A stretch of DNA of 64,000 nt from Clostridia bacterium (GCA_017415515.1 JAFQGI010000021.1:1-64000); one strand, 5' to 3'; counted from the stretch's first letter, positions 1 through 7,235 are shown. Numbers and translations: made by a program. Notes: generated by a model not told the origin, from the sequence alone.

Positions 1-145
1 GCTAATCTACAAAGACAAAACCCACCCCAAAATGGGGTGAAAAAAGGAGACTCTGAACTCCGGTTTTGCGCCAAGATGGTACTTTTCGAAGTGTCTGCAC
101 GCAAAACCTTAGCATTCCTGCGGAATGCGAGAGTTCGTCGTATCA
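1..145 (-). repeat. tRNA-tail element, distal tandem unit
   Basis: Distal copy of a unit of about 145 bp, cut by the window edge or beginning exactly at it. Read on the minus strand it holds a GGAATGC-type small hairpin, a long stem made of GGTTTTGCG and CGCAAAACC, a T-arm-like GGAGTTCAGAGTC (46-61), and a copy of the ACCCCATTTTGGGGT terminator hairpin. The T-loop carries one extra base (TTCAGA instead of TTCGA), so it is a decayed T-arm and not a functional tRNA. Confidence 0.7.
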
Positions 146-293
146 GCTAATTCACAAAGACAAAACCCACCCCAAAATGGGGTGGAGAAAAAGAAGACTC
201 GAACTCCGGTTTTGCGCCAAGATGGTGCGAGTCGAAATATGTACGAGCGCAAAACCTAAGCATTTCTTCGAAATGCGAGAGTTCGTCGTATCA
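146..293 (-). repeat. tRNA-tail element, proximal tandem unit
   Basis: Second tandem copy (unit start repeats at 1, 146 and 294). On the minus strand the order is GCATTTC/GAAATGC hairpin, GGTTTTGCGC...GCGCAAAACC stem, GGAGTTCGAGTCT T-arm-like sequence (about 196-206), then another terminator hairpin. The T-arm part matches the T-arm of the adjacent tRNA-Ser(GCT). The unit also duplicates that tRNA's terminator. Confidence 0.75.
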
Positions 294-307
294 GCTAATC
301 TACAAAG

Positions 308-340
308 ACAAAACCCACCCCAAAATGGGGTGGGTTTTGT
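308..340 (-). terminator. terminator of tRNA-Ser(GCT)
   Basis: Perfect 15-bp stem with a 3-nt loop (CCCACCCCA / TGGGGTGGG core) immediately 3' of tRNA-Ser(GCT) on the minus strand. The U-rich 3' arm runs into GTTTTGTCTTTG. Copies of this hairpin recur at about 14-40 and 160-186 inside the tandem units. Confidence 0.75.
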
Positions 341-342
341 CT

Positions 343-433
343 TGGCGGAGTAGGAGAGACTCGAACTCTCGCGCCGGTTACCCGACCTACGCCCTTAGCA
401 GGGGCGCCTCGTCACCAACTTGAGTACTACTCC
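343..433 (-). tRNA. tRNA-Ser(GCT)
   Basis: Class II tRNA of 91 nt. Acceptor GGAGTAG pairs with CTACTCC, discriminator is G and CCA is encoded. The anticodon stem CGCCC/GGGCG encloses CTGCTAA, giving anticodon GCT (codons AGC/AGU). A long variable arm follows and the T-loop is GTTCGAGTC. It lies 64 nt downstream of tRNA-Ser(TGA) on the same strand and is probably co-transcribed with it. Confidence 0.95.
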
Positions 434-497
434 GTATGTCGCAAAATCGGGTGTGGTGAGCAGCCGATTAATGCCGATTCGGTTGTCAAAAAAAGTG

Positions 498-584
498 TGG
501 CGGAGAGGAAGGGATTCGAACCCTTGGCTCTTTCGAGTCACCGGTTTTCAAGACCGGCTCCTTAAACCGCTCGGACACCTCTCC
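498..584 (-). tRNA. tRNA-Ser(TGA)
   Basis: Class II tRNA of 87 nt. Acceptor GGAGAGG/CCTCTCC, discriminator G, encoded CCA. The anticodon loop CTTGAAA in a CCGGT/ACCGG stem gives TGA (UCN codons). The long variable arm is intact. A consensus promoter lies upstream at 603-631. Confidence 0.95.
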
Positions 585-602
585 GTACAGTCAACGCACA
601 TT

Positions 603-631
603 ATTTTAGCATTGCAAGGGCGGTTTGTCAA
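603..631 (-). promoter_or_regulatory. sigma-A promoter for tRNA-Ser(TGA)/(GCT)
   Basis: On the minus strand TTGACA, 17-bp spacer, TAAAAT. The expected start is about 11-12 nt before the mature tRNA 5' end. It is divergent from the tRNA-Ser(GGA) promoter at 694-722. Confidence 0.8.
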
Positions 632-693
632 GATATAAAGAAGGAATTTCAAAAACTATTTTCAAAATAAATAAAAAAGTTGTCGTTTTCGCC

Positions 694-722
694 TTGACAA
701 GTGCAAGCAAATTTATTATAAT
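694..722 (+). promoter_or_regulatory. sigma-A promoter for tRNA-Ser(GGA)
   Basis: TTGACA, 17-bp spacer, TATAAT: a perfect consensus match. A small CGCTC-AAGA-GAGCG hairpin lies in the leader before the tRNA at 760. Confidence 0.88.
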
Positions 723-759
723 GGCTAAGCGCTCAAGAGAGCGTATCACCTGACCGCTT

Positions 760-851
760 GGAGAAGTCGCGTAGTTGGTCGAGCGCGCACGATTGGAAAT
801 CGTGTAACCGTTAAAAGCGGTTCGAGGGTTCGAATCCCTCCTTCTCCGCCA
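760..851 (+). tRNA. tRNA-Ser(GGA)
   Basis: Class II tRNA of 92 nt. GGAGAAG pairs with CTTCTCC, discriminator G, encoded CCA. Anticodon stem CACGA/TCGTG around TTGGAAA gives anticodon GGA (UCC/UCU). It has a long variable arm and T-arm GAGGGTTCGAATCCCTC. It is the third serine isoacceptor within about 510 bp. Confidence 0.95.
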
Positions 852-893
852 AACATAAAAGGCATCACCGTGAGGTGGTGCCTTTTATGTTTT
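852..893 (+). terminator. terminator of tRNA-Ser(GGA)
   Basis: Long hairpin AACATAAAAGGCATCACC / GGTGGTGCCTTTTATGTT with a GTGA loop, starting right at the CCA end. The U-rich 3' arm makes it an intrinsic terminator. Confidence 0.8.
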
Positions 894-1000
894 ATGGAGT
901 GGGAGCCGTGAGAGACCTCCTTATTTTGAGCGATAGCGAAAAATAACAACGGGTCGGCAAAGCCGAACTCGGGGGTTCAGAATCCCTCTTTCTACGCGAC
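894..1000 (+). repeat. tRNA-tail element after tRNA-Ser(GGA)
   Basis: After the terminator come a TTATTTT...AAAAATAA hairpin and a GGTCGGCAAAGCCGAACT hairpin. A sequence at 970-997 follows that matches the 3' 28 nt of the adjacent tRNA-Ser(GGA), apart from one inserted A in the T-loop and a few substitutions. No full tRNA can be folded. The layout is the same as at 1-293, 6305-6432 and 49946-50040. Confidence 0.65.
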
Positions 1001-1022
1001 GATCGCGTGGTTTTCGGTTACA

Positions 1023-1060
1023 AACAAGGGAGCAAGCGGACGCTTGCTCCCTTGTTTTTT
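1023..1060. terminator. terminator between tRNA-tail element and dut
   Basis: CAAGGGAGCAAGC-GGAC-GCTTGCTCCCTTG stem (1023-1052) followed by a run of T. It closes the plus-strand tRNA-tail element. On the other strand it lies directly after the dut stop codon, so it may serve both directions. Confidence 0.75.
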
Positions 1061-1062
1061 TG

Positions 1063-1506
1063 TTATTTACTGCCCGTCGAGCCAAAGCCGCCGTCACCAC
1101 GGAGGGTGTCGGTAAGGCTGTCCGCCTGCTGGTAGGCGGCGGTGAGATAGGGCACCAGCACCAACTGGGCGATACGCTCGCCGTGGTCAATGGTACGCGT
1201 TTCGGCGCTATGGTTGTGCAGCGCCACCATCACCTCGCCGCGATAATCGGCGTCGATGACCCCAACTTTATTGGCAGGAGCCAAGCCCTGCTTGGTAGCC
1301 AGCCCACTGCGGGCGCACACAAGGCCAACGAAGCCCTCGGGAATCTCCACCGCCAGGCCGGTATGCACCAAGACGGTCTCCCCCGCACCGATGGTGAGAG
1401 GGGCGTCGGTGACGGCGTAAAGGTCGGCCCCTGCCGCCGCGGCAGAGCCGTAGGCGGGCGCCACCGCACGGCTATCCAATTTCTGAAAACGCACCTGTAA
1501 AGTCAT
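1063..1506 (-). CDS. dut: dUTP diphosphatase
   Basis: Hydrolyses dUTP to dUMP and pyrophosphate, keeping uracil out of DNA and feeding dTMP synthesis; acts as a cytosolic trimer. All five trimeric dUTPase motifs are visible in a protein of usual length (147 aa): AGADLYA (about 25-31), ARSGLA, GVIDADYRGE, GERIAQLVL, and the C-terminal RGDGGFGSTG that closes over the active site. The start at 1506 is chosen over an ATG seven codons upstream because AAAGGAG lies 7 nt before it. A monocistronic unit is likely, with a promoter at 1535-1563 and a terminator directly after. Confidence 0.95.
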   Translation of the reverse strand: MTLQVRFQKLDSRAVAPAYGSAAAAGADLYAVTDAPLTIGAGETVLVHTGLAVEIPEGFVGLVCARSGLATKQGLAPANKVGVIDADYRGEVMVALHNHSAETRTIDHGERIAQLVLVPYLTAAYQQADSLTDTLRGDGGFGSTGSK

Positions 1507-1534
1507 AGGATCACTCCTTTGTATCAATAGTCAC

Positions 1535-1563
1535 ATTATACCACAGGAAATTATCTCTGTCTA
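1535..1563 (-). promoter_or_regulatory. sigma-A promoter for dut
   Basis: On the minus strand TAGACA, 17-bp spacer, TATAAT, followed by the dut ribosome site about 15 nt later. It overlaps, back to back, the ygiQ promoter region. Confidence 0.7.
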
Positions 1564-1564
1564 C

Positions 1565-1593
1565 TTGAAGAACGACAAAATCTATGGTAAAAT
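1565..1593 (+). promoter_or_regulatory. sigma-A promoter for ygiQ-like gene
   Basis: TTGAAG, 17-bp spacer, TAAAAT, about 30 nt upstream of the start codon and its GAAGGAGGG ribosome site. Confidence 0.7.
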
Positions 1594-1625
1594 GTTGTGA
1601 ATTATGAAAGAAGGAGGGATACACC

Positions 1626-3527
1626 ATGCCGTTTTTGCCTATTTCCGCGGCGGATATGCAAGAACGCGGTTGGGAGCAGGCGGACTTTGTGCTGGTGACG
1701 GGTGACGCCTACGTGGACCACCCCAGCTTCGGCACCGCCATTATCTCCCGCGTGCTGGAAAGCCACGGCTATCGGGTGTGTATTCTCTCCCAGCCCCAAT
1801 GCGACGAGGATTACCGCCGTTTCGGTGCGCCTCGGCTGGCGTTTCTCGTCAACGGCGGCAATATCGACCCCATGGTGGCCCACTACACCGCCGCCAAGCG
1901 CAAACGCAGCCAGGACGCCTACTCCCCCGGCGGCAAGGCGGGTCTGCGACCCGACCGCGCCACCATCACCTATTGCCGTGCCATTCGCCGTGTATGGGGC
2001 GACGTGGCCATCGCCATCGGCGGCTTGGAGGCCTCTCTGCGCCGCTTTGCCCACTACGATTACTGGGACGACAAGGTGCGTCCCTCCATCCTGATTGACA
2101 GCGGCGCCGACCTGCTGATGTACGGCATGGGTGAGCGCCACATCGTGGAGATTGCTACCCGTCTCAACGGGGGTGAGCCGATTTCATCCCTCACCGACAT
2201 CCGCGGCACCTGCTATGCGGTGGACGCCACCGGCTACGTTCCCTCTGCCTGTGCCGAGTGCCCTTCGTATGAATTAGTCAAAGAGCCTACCGACAGCGGC
2301 AAGCGGCAATATGCCGTCTCCACCCGCATTCAGCAGGAGGAACACGACCCCATCCGCGGCAAGGCGGTGATTCAGCGCCACGGCGACAAGATCTTGGTGC
2401 AAAACCCACCCTCTCTTCCCCTCACCACCGAGGAGATGGACGCCACCTATGCCCTGCCCTATATGCGCAACTATCACCCCTCCTACGAAGCCGTGGGCGG
2501 TGTTCCCGGCATTGAGGAAGTGAAATTCTCGGTCATCCACAATCGCGGATGCATCGGCAACTGCAATTTCTGCGCGCTGGCCTACCATCAGGGGCGCATC
2601 ATCTCCTCCCGCAGCCACGATTCGGTGGTGGCGGAGGTGCAGCAGATCGTGAAAATGCCCGATTTCAAGGGCTATATTCACGACGTGGGCGGTCCCACCG
2701 CCGACTTCCGTCAGCCCGCCTGTGAGGGACAGCTGAAGCGTGGCGCATGCAAGGATAAGAAATGTATGGCACCCACCATGTGCCCTGCGCTCAAAGTTAC
2801 CCACGACGATTATCTCACCCTGTTGCGCCGTCTGCGGCAGATCCCCGGGGTGAAGAAGGTGTTTATCCGCTCCGGTATCCGCTTTGACTACGTCATCGCC
2901 GACCCCGACGAGCGTTTCTTCAAGGAACTGATTCGCCACCACGTCAGCGGTCAGCTGAAAGTCGCACCCGAGCACGTGTCCGACCGCGTGCTGAAATATA
3001 TGGGCAAACCGTCCTTCACGGTGTATGAGAAGTTTAAGGATCGCTTCTACGAGCTGACCAAGAGTGAGGGCAAAAAGCAGTATTTGGTGCCCTATCTGAT
3101 GTCCTCCCACCCCGGCAGCACCGTCAACGACGCCATCAAGCTGGCACGTTTTCTCAAAAAAGAGGGACTCCACCCCGAGCAGGTGCAGGATTTCTATCCC
3201 ACTCCGGGTACGATTTCCACCGCGATGTTCTATACGGGGCTTGACCCCCTCACGATGGAGCCGGTATACGTCCCCCGCACTCCGCAGGAAAAAGCGGAGC
3301 AGCGAGCCCTCTTGCAATACTACCGTCCCGAAAACCGCCAGATCGTGCTGACCGCCCTCAAGAAAGCCGGCCGTCACGACTTGATCGGCACAGGCCCCAA
3401 CTGCTTGGTTGCCCCCGACAAGCCCGTTGCCACCGCCAACCGCACCCCTGTGGGTGTCCACAGCAACCGCAACGGCGGCAAACCCAAAAAGGACAAATTC
3501 AGCCGTTACAGCCGCAAGAAAAAGTAA
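1626..3527 (+). CDS. YgiQ family radical SAM protein
   Basis: Large radical SAM protein (633 aa) of the YgiQ/UPF0313 family. The substrate of this family is not known to me. The N-terminal third has the family's typical start (PISAADMQERGW) and a B12-binding-like region with GDAYVDHPSFG. The radical SAM cluster motif CxxxCxxC is at Cys309, Cys313 and Cys316 (RGCIGNCNFC), followed by a TIM-barrel with HDVGGPTADF and KVAPEHVSD. The C-terminus is basic and low-complexity. GAAGGAGGG precedes the ATG. It is transcribed alone and converges on the gltS-like gene across a shared terminator. Confidence 0.93.
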   Translation: MPFLPISAADMQERGWEQADFVLVTGDAYVDHPSFGTAIISRVLESHGYRVCILSQPQCDEDYRRFGAPRLAFLVNGGNIDPMVAHYTAAKRKRSQDAYSPGGKAGLRPDRATITYCRAIRRVWGDVAIAIGGLEASLRRFAHYDYWDDKVRPSILIDSGADLLMYGMGERHIVEIATRLNGGEPISSLTDIRGTCYAVDATGYVPSACAECPSYELVKEPTDSGKRQYAVSTRIQQEEHDPIRGKAVIQRHGDKILVQNPPSLPLTTEEMDATYALPYMRNYHPSYEAVGGVPGIEEVKFSVIHNRGCIGNCNFCALAYHQGRIISSRSHDSVVAEVQQIVKMPDFKGYIHDVGGPTADFRQPACEGQLKRGACKDKKCMAPTMCPALKVTHDDYLTLLRRLRQIPGVKKVFIRSGIRFDYVIADPDERFFKELIRHHVSGQLKVAPEHVSDRVLKYMGKPSFTVYEKFKDRFYELTKSEGKKQYLVPYLMSSHPGSTVNDAIKLARFLKKEGLHPEQVQDFYPTPGTISTAMFYTGLDPLTMEPVYVPRTPQEKAEQRALLQYYRPENRQIVLTALKKAGRHDLIGTGPNCLVAPDKPVATANRTPVGVHSNRNGGKPKKDKFSRYSRKKK

Positions 3528-3559
3528 AAAGAAGCACTCCTCGCGGAGTGCTTCTTTTT
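3526..3559. terminator. bidirectional terminator
   Basis: Perfect 15-bp stem AAAAAGAAGCACTCC / GGAGTGCTTCTTTTT with a TCGC loop. A-tract and T-tract on opposite sides let it serve both the YgiQ gene (+) and the symporter gene (-). It overlaps the last bases of the YgiQ gene. Confidence 0.88.
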
Positions 3560-3561
3560 AC

Positions 3562-4941
3562 TTATTTTTTCTTCTTGAAAATCTTACTGCGGAACAAAAT
3601 GATATTCATCACCACAAAAAACGCCACCAAAATACCAAAAGTCAAATAGGGCTTCTGCGGCGCCAAGGTAGCCAACAGCATCAGCGGGAAACCAAACACA
3701 ATGGCAGGGAAATTTTGATACACCATATTGTCGGCGGCAGGTGTTTTGAAATCACCGTCGATCTCACGCAACAGAATGGTGCCGGTGCTGGCCGTGCCGG
3801 TAAGCATACCGTACATCATCAAAAACTGCTCTTCAACATACTCGGGGAACAAGGTTTTGGCAATGAAATGGTTGTAGAAATAGGTAATGAGCAGACCCAC
3901 AACACCCAAAATCAGGATGATGCCCCAATACTTGTCGATGTCGCCGAAACGGATGGCGGCGATACCGGCCACCACCATCAAATCGAAGAAGAAGTTGCTG
4001 GTACGCGTCAACAAGAAATTGTTGGCATACTCCTGCTTGATGACACGGCACTTGCGCAGAAGATTAAACGCGTTTTTAACCAATGTAGCCGCAATCACAC
4101 CCAACAGAAAATTGAAGCCGTAGATAACCGATTTCATGCCCGGAAGCAGCAATCCCAAACCAAACATCATCAGGAAAGCCACCATATACGATACGGCAAT
4201 GAGCGCCATCTGGATGGTCAGCTTATCCACACTCTCCTGCATGGGAATCTCATTCTTACCCTGTACGTCCTCTGCGGTGATCTTCTCATCCCCTACGCGG
4301 TTGAGCTTCACTTTACCCCTGCGTTTGAGCAGCGCCAAATGGAATACGCCGCCCACCGCCGCGGAAATAAAGCCCAACGCAGCAATGGTGAGGCCAAAGC
4401 TCTTGCCACCCACAAAGCCGAAATCCAGCTCATAAATGTTGCCATAGTTCATGGCCTGACCGGTGCCCTGACCATAGCCAAAGGGCAGCAGCACACCCGC
4501 CGCCTTAAAAAAGCCGGGGATCACCAAAGCCGCCACGATAGTGATGCCGAAACCCACCACCGCCTGCAACAGGTATGTGGCAACGGTGGTAACGCCGGTG
4601 TTAAACACCTCGGTTGCACGCTTTTTGGTCATTGTGCCACCGGTTGTTTTCAGAGAGGACGCGATGAAGCCCAGCGCCAAGCAATGATAGGTTACCAGTT
4701 CGAGATAGTTCGTTCCCTTTCCCGCAAAAAAGTCGGTATCAAACATCACGTCACCGGTGATCCCCTTATACACGCCGGCCACCAACACCAAAATGGCGCC
4801 GCCGATCACGGACACGGGAACCAACGATTCCCGCAACCATTTAATGCTCTTGCGCAAAATATTCGCGACCAACAAGCTCAGCAGCAAAACCGCCATCACA
4901 TTGATAAAGCCCCAAATATTATAGTCCCAAAAATTCTCCAT
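3562..4941 (-). CDS. sodium/glutamate symporter, GltS type
   Basis: Predicted inner-membrane carrier (459 aa) with about 11-12 hydrophobic segments, resembling GltS-type sodium:glutamate symporters. The glycine-rich re-entrant stretch FGYGQGTGQAMNYG and an N-terminal NVMAVLLLSLLVAN helix support the call. Substrate (glutamate or another carboxylate) is inferred from the family. The start at 4941 is preferred because AGAGGTGA sits 5 nt upstream; the start overlaps the end of the acyltransferase gene by 23 nt, so the two are probably translationally coupled. Confidence 0.82.
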   Translation of the reverse strand: MENFWDYNIWGFINVMAVLLLSLLVANILRKSIKWLRESLVPVSVIGGAILVLVAGVYKGITGDVMFDTDFFAGKGTNYLELVTYHCLALGFIASSLKTTGGTMTKKRATEVFNTGVTTVATYLLQAVVGFGITIVAALVIPGFFKAAGVLLPFGYGQGTGQAMNYGNIYELDFGFVGGKSFGLTIAALGFISAAVGGVFHLALLKRRGKVKLNRVGDEKITAEDVQGKNEIPMQESVDKLTIQMALIAVSYMVAFLMMFGLGLLLPGMKSVIYGFNFLLGVIAATLVKNAFNLLRKCRVIKQEYANNFLLTRTSNFFFDLMVVAGIAAIRFGDIDKYWGIILILGVVGLLITYFYNHFIAKTLFPEYVEEQFLMMYGMLTGTASTGTILLREIDGDFKTPAADNMVYQNFPAIVFGFPLMLLATLAPQKPYLTFGILVAFFVVMNIILFRSKIFKKKK

Positions 4942-6124
4942 TTTCGTCACCTCTTGCAATGTTTTTCCAGCGATAATAGATGTTCACATATTTCAGCGCA
5001 TTAAAACGCTTGTCGCTCTTTAATTGATAAATGTGACCATCGTGGTAAATATTGAGTTTGTTTCGGCCCAGAACCGAAACCGCCGTCACCTCTGCAAACG
5101 GTAAGTTCAACTCATCCATCCCATCGCCACTGACGACATAACGATCCCCATACAAGCGGACCGTCGCTTCCTCGCAAAGGCTATCTTTACGCTGATACAC
5201 GATCACCTCAGACACGGTGGTGGCCTCAGTATAAAGCGGAATATCCGTGTAGTCCGTCACATCCAACCCATTGACAAACTCTTTTTGATAGTCATACCAG
5301 TCGTTGACAAACGCATAGGGGAAGTCACATCCCACACCGGTGAGGCGTTTATCTTTGCCATAATGAATCGTCTTGCCGCATTGTTTGCAGGAGATCTCGT
5401 TGCCGTGGCTCTCAAAAGTGGAGAGACCGCAGTCGGGGCAGACGTACATCGCTCTCTCCAAATATTCCGCACGCTTGCCGGATAAGAATTCGCCATCCGC
5501 CACGGCCTCGTTTACATACAATTCTTTCTCAATGACGGCAAACAGCTCGTCGTTGGTCATGGTGGCGTACTCCTCCGGCTGAATCACACGGGACACATAG
5601 GAGCGCATCTTGCCACGGCGCAAGCCGTCACTCCATCGGGGATGCACACCATAGCCGCCCTCGATGCGGTACAAGACGATGGGCATATTTAATTTCCGCG
5701 CCAACCCCGCAATGGCAGGGCTCATATATTCGGTCTTGCCGCTGTATGTACGGTTTCCTTCGGGAGCGATGGCGATGGTGCCACCCTCACGGGATACACG
5801 GATGCAGTTTTTAATCGCCGTCAAATCGGTGGCCTGCTTCTTAATGGGAATGGGGGCCACGATCCAACGAATCAGCGAGGAGACCCAGCCTTTGGAAAAC
5901 AGATCCTCCGAGGCCACGTAATATATAGGACCACGGAAAGACATACCCACAAAGAACTGATCGAAAGCGGTTTGGTGGTTAAAAAGGATAAAGTAAGGTC
6001 TGTCTTCCTGCTCTTTGAATTTCTCCACCCGAATACCGTATTTTATCCGAGAATAGGGCCACAGCACCGCATATGCGAGATTGCGCACCACACGGTGGCG
6101 AAATCGAAGCCATTTTTTCTCCAT
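4919..6124 (-). CDS. 1-acylglycerol-3-phosphate acyltransferase-like protein with zinc ribbon
   Basis: PlsC-type acyltransferase (401 aa), expected to acylate lysophosphatidic acid or a related lipid at the membrane. The catalytic NHxxxxD motif is at His50/Asp55 (NHQTAFD), and the second block PEGNRTYSG lies near residue 125. Beyond the usual catalytic domain there is a Cys4 zinc ribbon (CPDCG...CKQCG) and a C-terminal domain resembling a PH-like fold (LNIYHDGHIYQLKS). This extended architecture is longer than simple PlsC. GGGAGG lies 5 nt before the start at 6124. It leads a two-gene unit with the GltS-type carrier. Confidence 0.8.
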   Translation of the reverse strand: MEKKWLRFRHRVVRNLAYAVLWPYSRIKYGIRVEKFKEQEDRPYFILFNHQTAFDQFFVGMSFRGPIYYVASEDLFSKGWVSSLIRWIVAPIPIKKQATDLTAIKNCIRVSREGGTIAIAPEGNRTYSGKTEYMSPAIAGLARKLNMPIVLYRIEGGYGVHPRWSDGLRRGKMRSYVSRVIQPEEYATMTNDELFAVIEKELYVNEAVADGEFLSGKRAEYLERAMYVCPDCGLSTFESHGNEISCKQCGKTIHYGKDKRLTGVGCDFPYAFVNDWYDYQKEFVNGLDVTDYTDIPLYTEATTVSEVIVYQRKDSLCEEATVRLYGDRYVVSGDGMDELNLPFAEVTAVSVLGRNKLNIYHDGHIYQLKSDKRFNALKYVNIYYRWKNIARGDENGEFLGL

Positions 6125-6176
6125 AATAGCCTCCCGACTGTAAAATAATTGCATTTCACAAACCATAAACCGATTT

Positions 6177-6205
6177 ATTATAACACAAAGTGACCGATAT
6201 TGCAA
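6177..6205 (-). promoter_or_regulatory. sigma-A promoter for acyltransferase-gltS unit
   Basis: On the minus strand TTGCAA, 17-bp spacer, TATAAT, giving a leader of about 45 nt. The rest of the gene-free stretch 6125-6466 is occupied by the tRNA-tail element and tRNA-Ala terminator. Confidence 0.75.
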
Positions 6206-6304
6206 GTTTTTCGAAGGATTATCGATGATGGTTACTATATGCCGACATCATTCGAAAAAGCAACCTCCTATTATCTGCCCCCCAAAAACCGCCCATTGCG
6301 AATG

Positions 6305-6432
6305 CGGGGAGGATCGAACTCCGGTTTTGCGCCGAGTTAGTGCGTATCCAAGTTTGTGCCGGCGCAAAACCTAAGAAACTGCCGCCAAGCGGCAGTTTCG
6401 AGGAGTAGATCTCTACCATTTCTACGAAAAGA
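6305..6432 (-). repeat. tRNA-tail element after tRNA-Ala
   Basis: Read on the minus strand: an AAACTGCCGC/GCGGCAGTTT hairpin, then a GGTTTTGCGCCG...CGGCGCAAAACC stem, then GGAGTTCGATCCTCCCCG. The last 18 bp (6305-6322) are identical to 6476-6493 inside tRNA-Ala. The GGTTTTGCGC/GCGCAAAACC stem is also shared with the elements at 1-293. Confidence 0.75.
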
Positions 6433-6463
6433 AAAAGGGACACCTCAAGGTGTCCCTTTTTCT
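6433..6463 (-). terminator. terminator of tRNA-Ala
   Basis: AAAAAGGGACACCT / AGGTGTCCCTTTTT hairpin just 3' of tRNA-Ala on the minus strand. Confidence 0.8.
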
Positions 6464-6466
6464 TTT

Positions 6467-6542
6467 TGGTGGAGACGGGGAGGATCGAACTCCTGACCTT
6501 ACGGATGCGAACCGTACGCTCTCCCAGCTGAGCTACGCCCCC
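6467..6542 (-). tRNA. tRNA-Ala(CGC)
   Basis: 76 nt. GGGGGCG pairs with CGTCTCC, discriminator A, encoded CCA. D-arm GCTCAGCTGGGAGAGC; anticodon stem TACGG/CCGTA around TTCGCAT gives anticodon CGC (codon GCG). T-arm AGGAGTTCGATCCTCC. Confidence 0.95.
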
Positions 6543-6548
6543 AAATAT

Positions 6549-6574
6549 CTCCCGATGCGTTGCCGCATCGGGAG
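6549..6574 (-). other. perfect hairpin in the tRNA-Ala 5' leader
   Basis: CTCCCGATGCG and its exact complement around a GCAA tetraloop (minus strand), 11-bp stem. It lies between the promoter and position 6542, the 5' end of the mature tRNA, so the primary transcript begins with it. There is no U-tract on the minus strand, so it is not an obvious terminator. Confidence 0.7.
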
Positions 6575-6582
6575 CACTTGTT

Positions 6583-6611
6583 AGTTTATCCTATTTGCTG
6601 TGGTTTGTCAA
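6583..6611 (-). promoter_or_regulatory. sigma-A promoter for tRNA-Ala
   Basis: On the minus strand TTGACA, 17-bp spacer, TAAACT. The -35 box lies only about 19 bp beyond the end of the ABC operon. Confidence 0.8.
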
Positions 6612-6629
6612 GTGGTCGACCGGATTTTC

Positions 6630-7235
6630 TCACAAAAATTCCGTCGTCTTCCACTCCCCCGTTTGTGGGGCTTCACCCAAAGGCAACACAGCGGCATCCA
6701 GAGCCAACACTTGTTCTCGGATATGCGTTACCAGCACCACGGGGCGACTCTCTGCCGCCTTTTGAATCAGCGGCACCACATCCATCCACGTGCCTTCATC
6801 CAATCCATTAAATGGCTCGTCCAACAGCAGGATGTCACTATCTGCCGCCAAAGCGCGGGCCAACGCCACCCGCCGTTGCTGACCACCGGACAAGTGCCGC
6901 GGATAAGCGTTAATCTCCTCCTCGGTCAGCCCTAACTTTTCCAACAATTCACGGGCTGCGGTTTCATCCACCCCGGTCACCGTCACGTTTGCTAATGCGG
7001 TACTCCAGGGCAGCAGGCGATCCTCTTGGAACACCATTGCTACACGATCGGCGCTGTGCACCACACCGGCGGACGGCTTTTCCAATCCTGCCAACAGCCG
7101 CAACGCCGTAGTCTTGCCACAGCCGGAGGCACCCCACAGACAAACGACACCACGATCGGTCAGATGCCATGTTACATCATCTAAAACCATCGTTTTATCG
7201 TAGGCGAAGGAAACGTTTTCGAAAGAAACGCTCAT
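6630..7235 (-). CDS. ABC transporter ATP-binding protein (nitrate/sulfonate type)
   Basis: ATPase subunit (201 aa) that powers the adjacent importer. Walker A is GASGCGKTT, followed by Q-loop FQEDRLLPW, signature LSGGQQRRVALARAL, Walker B ILLLDEPFNGLD, and a switch histidine in LVTHIREQ. The short length and QEDRLLPW motif are like SsuB/TauB/NrtD ATPases. The start at 7235 is fixed by GGGAGGTGA 4 nt upstream and by an ATGA overlap with the permease stop. Last gene of the four-gene Crp-ABC operon. Confidence 0.9.
   Translation of the reverse strand: MSVSFENVSFAYDKTMVLDDVTWHLTDRGVVCLWGASGCGKTTALRLLAGLEKPSAGVVHSADRVAMVFQEDRLLPWSTALANVTVTGVDETAARELLEKLGLTEEEINAYPRHLSGGQQRRVALARALAADSDILLLDEPFNGLDEGTWMDVVPLIQKAAESRPVVLVTHIREQVLALDAAVLPLGEAPQTGEWKTTEFL

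Noticed and set aside
1..342. Regular repeats that might be a CRISPR array
   Set aside because: Units are about 145 bp and contain hairpins, terminators and T-arm copies; there are no short direct repeats with unique spacers.
894..1000. Additional tRNA gene after tRNA-Ser(GGA)
   Set aside because: Only a T-arm-like and acceptor-like 3' part is present; no D-arm, anticodon arm or 5' acceptor strand can be formed.
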